Source: JALHSW01 sp963720675
GTDB taxonomy: Bacteria > Actinomycetota > Acidimicrobiia > IMCC26256 > PALSA-555
Assembly (NCBI GenBank): GCA_963720675.1
Contig: CAVRGH010000010.1
Span: forward strand, 310,001-374,000
Length of the DNA: 64,000 nucleotides
Reading direction: 5' to 3'
Part shown: positions 61,270-64,000 of the stretch, piece by piece
How positions within the stretch are numbered: position 1 is the stretch's first letter
Layout: each line of letters starts with the position of its first letter
Translations under genes and position numbers: made by a program
Notes under the pieces: generated by a model
The model's input: the letters and a program-made list of their open reading frames with translations, nothing else
Told to the model about the DNA's origin: nothing
Databases searched by the model: none

Positions 61270-61283
61270 GGGACTTTCGTCCC
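61270..61283. promoter_or_regulatory. DosR/DevR-like box
   Basis: GGGACTTTCGTCCC fits the core GGGACTTTNGNCCC of the mycobacterial dormancy regulator DosR, with one mismatch to the strict palindrome. It is 110 bases before the ATG of the surface protein. No dosR gene is visible in the window. The assignment is by pattern only. Confidence 0.45.
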
Positions 61284-61393
61284 ATTCCCACGCCCATTCC
61301 TCAAGCCGGGCCGCCAACCCGCCGACCTACTCATTGGTGCGCTCGGAAGGCCCGGAGGCCGTCCGGGACACCGACGGCTGGGAGGTCCGGGCA

Positions 61394-62165
61394 ATGGCGA
61401 AGCAGGCACGCATGCGTACGCGACGTGGAGCCGCCCAGCTGTCGACCGTCCGGTCCCGATGGCGAGCCCGTTCCCAGGACCGATCTCGACCCGGCACCCG
61501 CCTCCTCGGCGTCCTCGGGCTCCTGGGAGCCATGCTGCTGGCCTCGGGCGGCCTCATGTCCGGCACCGCCGGTGCAGCCCCGCACCAGGTCCCCGGTCCG
61601 ACCACGACCACCCCGACCACACCGCCCACGACTCCTGCACCCACGACGCCGACCACGGCCGCCCCCGTCACGACGGTGCCGCCGACCCCGACGACCGCTG
61701 CGCCGGCCACGAAGTCCGGTCCGGCACCCGCGCCGGCCGCATCGACCAAGGAAGCCCGCATCACGCCCATCATCGAATGCACGTTCGTCGACCCTGACAC
61801 CAAGCAGACGAGCACGGTCTGGGGGTACCAGAACCTCGGCTCCGGCGACGTCGGTGCCGATCGGCGACCAGAACCACTTCGACAACCCGAAGGCGGCCAC
61901 GGGCGATCGCACCGGCGACGTGGGCCAGCCGACCGACTTCGAGGCCGGGCGCAACCAGAACGTCTTCGTGGTGACGGCAAAGGGCGAGAGCACCTGGACC
62001 CTGACCGGCAATGAAGAGACGTCGCCGCCCAAGAAGGCCGACACGTGCACGACCAACCCGGTCCCGATCGTGAGCACGGGGCTCGGAGGGCTCGTCGCGC
62101 TCGCGGTCGTCACCGGCGTGATGAGCCTCGTGCTGTTCTGGCGCCTCCGGCGCCCGCGGGCATGA
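61394..62165 (+). CDS. Secreted Thr/Pro-rich surface protein with C-terminal membrane anchor (frameshifted)
   Basis: ATG 61394 starts a long signal peptide (n-region Arg-rich, then LLGVLGLLGAMLLASGGLMSG, cleavage near TAGAAP), a 40-residue Thr/Pro linker (TTTPTTPPTTPAPTTPTTAA) and a small domain with CTFVDPDTKQTSTVWGYQN. An extra base near 61850 shifts the frame to NHFDNPKAATGDRTGDVG and VFVVTAKGESTWTLTG. The end, NPVPIVSTGLGG, a hydrophobic helix and RLRRPRA, resembles a C-terminal sorting signal. Corrected length is 256 residues. It overlaps the GT2 gene (ATGA). Confidence 0.72.
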
Positions 62166-63661
62166 CCACGGCCGCCACCGCCCCGCCGCCGACGCCACCC
62201 CCGTCGGCCACATCAGGGTCGGCCACGCCCCCGATCGCGCGGGCTGCCGTCGACGCTCCGCCGGCGGCGACCGCGAACCGCGCCCACGCGGGTCCGGGCG
62301 GCACGCCGTGGACGCTCCCGCTCCTCGCCGGTCTCGGCGCGATCCTCTACGGCGTGCTCGGTGTGCAGGACGCGAGCTCGATCATCGTCGGGTTCCTGGT
62401 CGTCGTGTTCCTGATCTTCCTCGCGCGCCACATGGCCTTCGCCGCGTCGGCGCTCTCCGCGGCACCGGGCGACATGCGGACGCTGACCGGCTTCGACTTC
62501 GGCTACCGGCCGTTCGTCACCGTGCTCGTGCCCTGTCGCAACGAGGAGCTCGTGATCGAGGGGCTCATCACCACGCTGCTCGCCTTCGACTACCCCGCCG
62601 ACCGGCACGAGATCATCATCATCGACGACGGCTCCGACGACCGGACGGGCGAGATCATCGACGAGCTCGCTCGCGAGCACCCGCACCTGCAGTGCCTGCA
62701 CCGCGTACCCGACGCCGGTGGCGGGAAGAGCGGCGCACTGAACGAAGCCCTCGAGATGTCGCACGGCGAGGTCATGGTCGTGTTCGACGCGGACCACAAG
62801 CCGCGCGCCGACGTCCTCAAGCGGCTGGTCCGTCACTTCGCCGACCCGAACGTCGGAGCGGTCCAGGGCCGTTGCGTCGTGCGGAACTCGAACGAGACAC
62901 AGCTCGCGCGCACCATCGCGGTGGACTACTACTCCGGGTACCTCGTCAACGAGTACGGCCGACAGTCGCTCTACCAGCTGCCTGCCTACGGCGGTTCGAA
63001 CTGCGCAGTCCGTGCGAGCTGGCTGCGCGCGCTCGGCGGCTGGAACGAGGACACGGTCACCGAGGACACCGACCTCACCATGCGGCTCGTCATGGTCGGG
63101 CAGTTCGTGCGCTACGACGTCACCGCGATCGACACCGAGGAGAGCGTCCCGACGTTCCAGCGGTTCTGGCGCCAGCGCTACCGCTGGGCCCGGGGCCACC
63201 AGGCGGCGTGGCGCGAGTTCCGCGGTCCCACGCTGCACACGCCAGCACTGAGCTTCTGGGGCAAGGTCGAGACGATCATGTTCCTGCTCGTGTACCACGT
63301 CCCCGTGCTGTGCGGCCTCGGCCTCGTCATGGTGGCGCTGCGTGCCGCCGGCATCCTCGACTGGGGTCAGGGCATGGACCTCACCCCCATCGCGACCCTC
63401 CTGTTCCTCGGGCCGCTCCTCGAGCTCGCCGGCGGACTGCTCGTGAGTCGCGCGCCCCGGAACGCCGCGTGGGGTGTGCTCCTCTTCCTCCCGATGTTCG
63501 TGCTGTTCACCGTCGTGTGCAGCAAGGCCTGGTTCGACGGCATCCTCGGGCGTCCCTACGCGTGGGTGAAGACGGAGCGCACCGGCCACGGGCAGAGTCC
63601 GCTCCGCGAAGCAGTGCCCGGTGCCCCGGTCACCGAGCCGACCGCGGGATCCGTGGCATGA
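62162..63661 (+). CDS. Processive family-2 glycosyltransferase (cellulose synthase-like)
   Basis: A 499-residue membrane protein. Two N-terminal helices precede the GT-A domain, which has FVTVLVPCRNEELVIEG, EIIIIDDGSDDRTG, EVMVVFDADHKPRADVL (DxD), EDTVTEDTDLTMRL (TED) and QRFWRQRYRWARG (Q-x2-RW). Four more hydrophobic segments follow. The D, DxD, TED, QxxRW set is that of processive enzymes making beta-linked polysaccharides such as poly-N-acetylglucosamine. It overlaps both neighbours by ATGA, so it is part of the surface-protein/exosortase operon. Confidence 0.9.
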   Translation: MTTAATAPPPTPPPSATSGSATPPIARAAVDAPPAATANRAHAGPGGTPWTLPLLAGLGAILYGVLGVQDASSIIVGFLVVVFLIFLARHMAFAASALSAAPGDMRTLTGFDFGYRPFVTVLVPCRNEELVIEGLITTLLAFDYPADRHEIIIIDDGSDDRTGEIIDELAREHPHLQCLHRVPDAGGGKSGALNEALEMSHGEVMVVFDADHKPRADVLKRLVRHFADPNVGAVQGRCVVRNSNETQLARTIAVDYYSGYLVNEYGRQSLYQLPAYGGSNCAVRASWLRALGGWNEDTVTEDTDLTMRLVMVGQFVRYDVTAIDTEESVPTFQRFWRQRYRWARGHQAAWREFRGPTLHTPALSFWGKVETIMFLLVYHVPVLCGLGLVMVALRAAGILDWGQGMDLTPIATLLFLGPLLELAGGLLVSRAPRNAAWGVLLFLPMFVLFTVVCSKAWFDGILGRPYAWVKTERTGHGQSPLREAVPGAPVTEPTAGSVA

Positions 63662-64000
63662 GCCGCCACGTCGCCGGCGTGCTGACGCGCCTCGTGCTCA
63701 CGTTCGGCGTGACGATCGCGCTCTTCGAGATCCTCCTCGACCCGTGGCGGGACCGGGAGGCGGGCCTCGTCGCGGGCGCGCTGGGCGGGCTGGGGGCGAG
63801 CGGTGCGAGCCAGGCGTTCGGGAACCGCATCCTCGTGATCCCGGACGCGGCGACGCCGTTCCTCGCGACCATCAGTCCGTCGTGCTCGGGCCTCGCAGCG
63901 ATCCTCGCCTTCGGCGCGATCGCGGTCTTCATGGTGCGCGGCGAGCCCGGTCGACGCGTCCTCGCGTTCCTCGCCGCGGCAGGCCTCATCATGGTGTGCA
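63658..64000 (+). CDS. Exosortase/archaeosortase-family membrane protein, N-terminal part
   Basis: The first 114 residues, cut by the window end. A membrane helix (RLVLTFGVTIALFEILL) is followed by PDAATPFLATISPSCSGLAAILAFGAIAVF, with Cys 76 in the P-x-CSGL motif that marks the active-site cysteine of exosortase-type transpeptidases. The later Arg and His residues of the catalytic set would lie beyond the window. These enzymes process proteins with C-terminal sorting signals; the protein two genes upstream has such an end. Confidence 0.8.
   Translation, partial: MSRHVAGVLTRLVLTFGVTIALFEILLDPWRDREAGLVAGALGGLGASGASQAFGNRILVIPDAATPFLATISPSCSGLAAILAFGAIAVFMVRGEPGRRVLAFLAAAGLIMVC

Noticed and set aside
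61133..61393. c-di-GMP or cobalamin riboswitch upstream of the surface locus
   Set aside because: The leader is structured, but the GCAAACC or B12-box signatures of these classes were not found.
1..64000. CRISPR array, rRNA operon or transposase
   Set aside because: No regularly spaced repeat, rRNA sequence or DDE/IS transposase was recognised on reading either strand.

Overview
This is a very GC-rich, gene-dense stretch with many GTG starts and 4-base start/stop overlaps. The gene neighbourhoods are actinobacterial: tlyA-nadK-recN-steA-steB-murJ; scpA-scpB-rluB with cmk and der; gcvH-FHA-ftsR-DUF151-merR. Together with a fused mannose-1-phosphate guanylyltransferase/phosphomannomutase and CoxDEF-like accessory genes, they suggest an actinobacterium, most likely of the Acidimicrobiia type. 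The lineage is inferred from gene order only.

Layout. 1-13.1 kb: a partial DUF1015 gene, then one long operon (HAD phosphatase, TlyA, NAD kinase, RecN, SteA, SteB, MurJ, a large AlkP-like membrane protein, a MraY/WecA-like transferase) for redox cofactor, DNA repair, cytokinesis and cell envelope, closed by a convergent GT39-type gene. 13.2-18.7 kb: pyrG, NUDIX, xerD, DksA-like, M50 protease, HD protein. 18-30.4 kb: divergent trpS-TMEM175, then condensin accessory genes scpA-scpB, a pseudouridine synthase, aromatic amino acid genes (aroH, tyrA, aroA), cmk, plsC, ispH, a DUF512 radical SAM protein and der. 30.5-34.6 kb: TadE/TadG-like genes, a small zinc-ribbon membrane protein and a DUF222/HNH gene. 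34.7-37.1 kb: an intact tRNA-Pro(GGG) carrying a 2.4-kb integrated element bounded by a perfect 45-bp direct repeat. 37.2-47 kb: MOSC, RNB nuclease, LOG protein, gamma-glutamyltransferase-like protein, a MoxR/VWA/XdhC set, SDR, Dabb. 47-61 kb: PgsA-like and ManC-ManB fusion, then a glycine-cleavage region (gcvH, gcvT, tandem glycine riboswitch, gcvP) threaded through regulators (FHA, FtsR, a second MerR with a 30-bp palindrome), hpt, a bifunctional nuclease, a second DUF222/HNH gene and a DyP peroxidase. 61-64 kb: a secreted Thr/Pro-rich protein with a C-terminal membrane anchor, a processive GT2, and the start of an exosortase-family gene, preceded by structured DNA and a DosR-like box.

How the parts relate. 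Most of the window is housekeeping. The accessory parts are (i) the mini-element in tRNA-Pro with att cores, 11-bp-phased arm-type repeats and a tyrosine integrase; (ii) two DUF222/HNH genes that both have a consensus promoter with the same LexA-like 12-mer inside the spacer; (iii) the exosortase-type surface locus at the right edge, cut by the window end.

Caution: at least twenty genes or gene parts are broken by single-base indels, nearly all one-base insertions, including indispensable genes such as aroA and gcvP. Restoring one base each time gives complete proteins of whole-codon length, so I treat most of these as probable consensus errors and not as pseudogenes.
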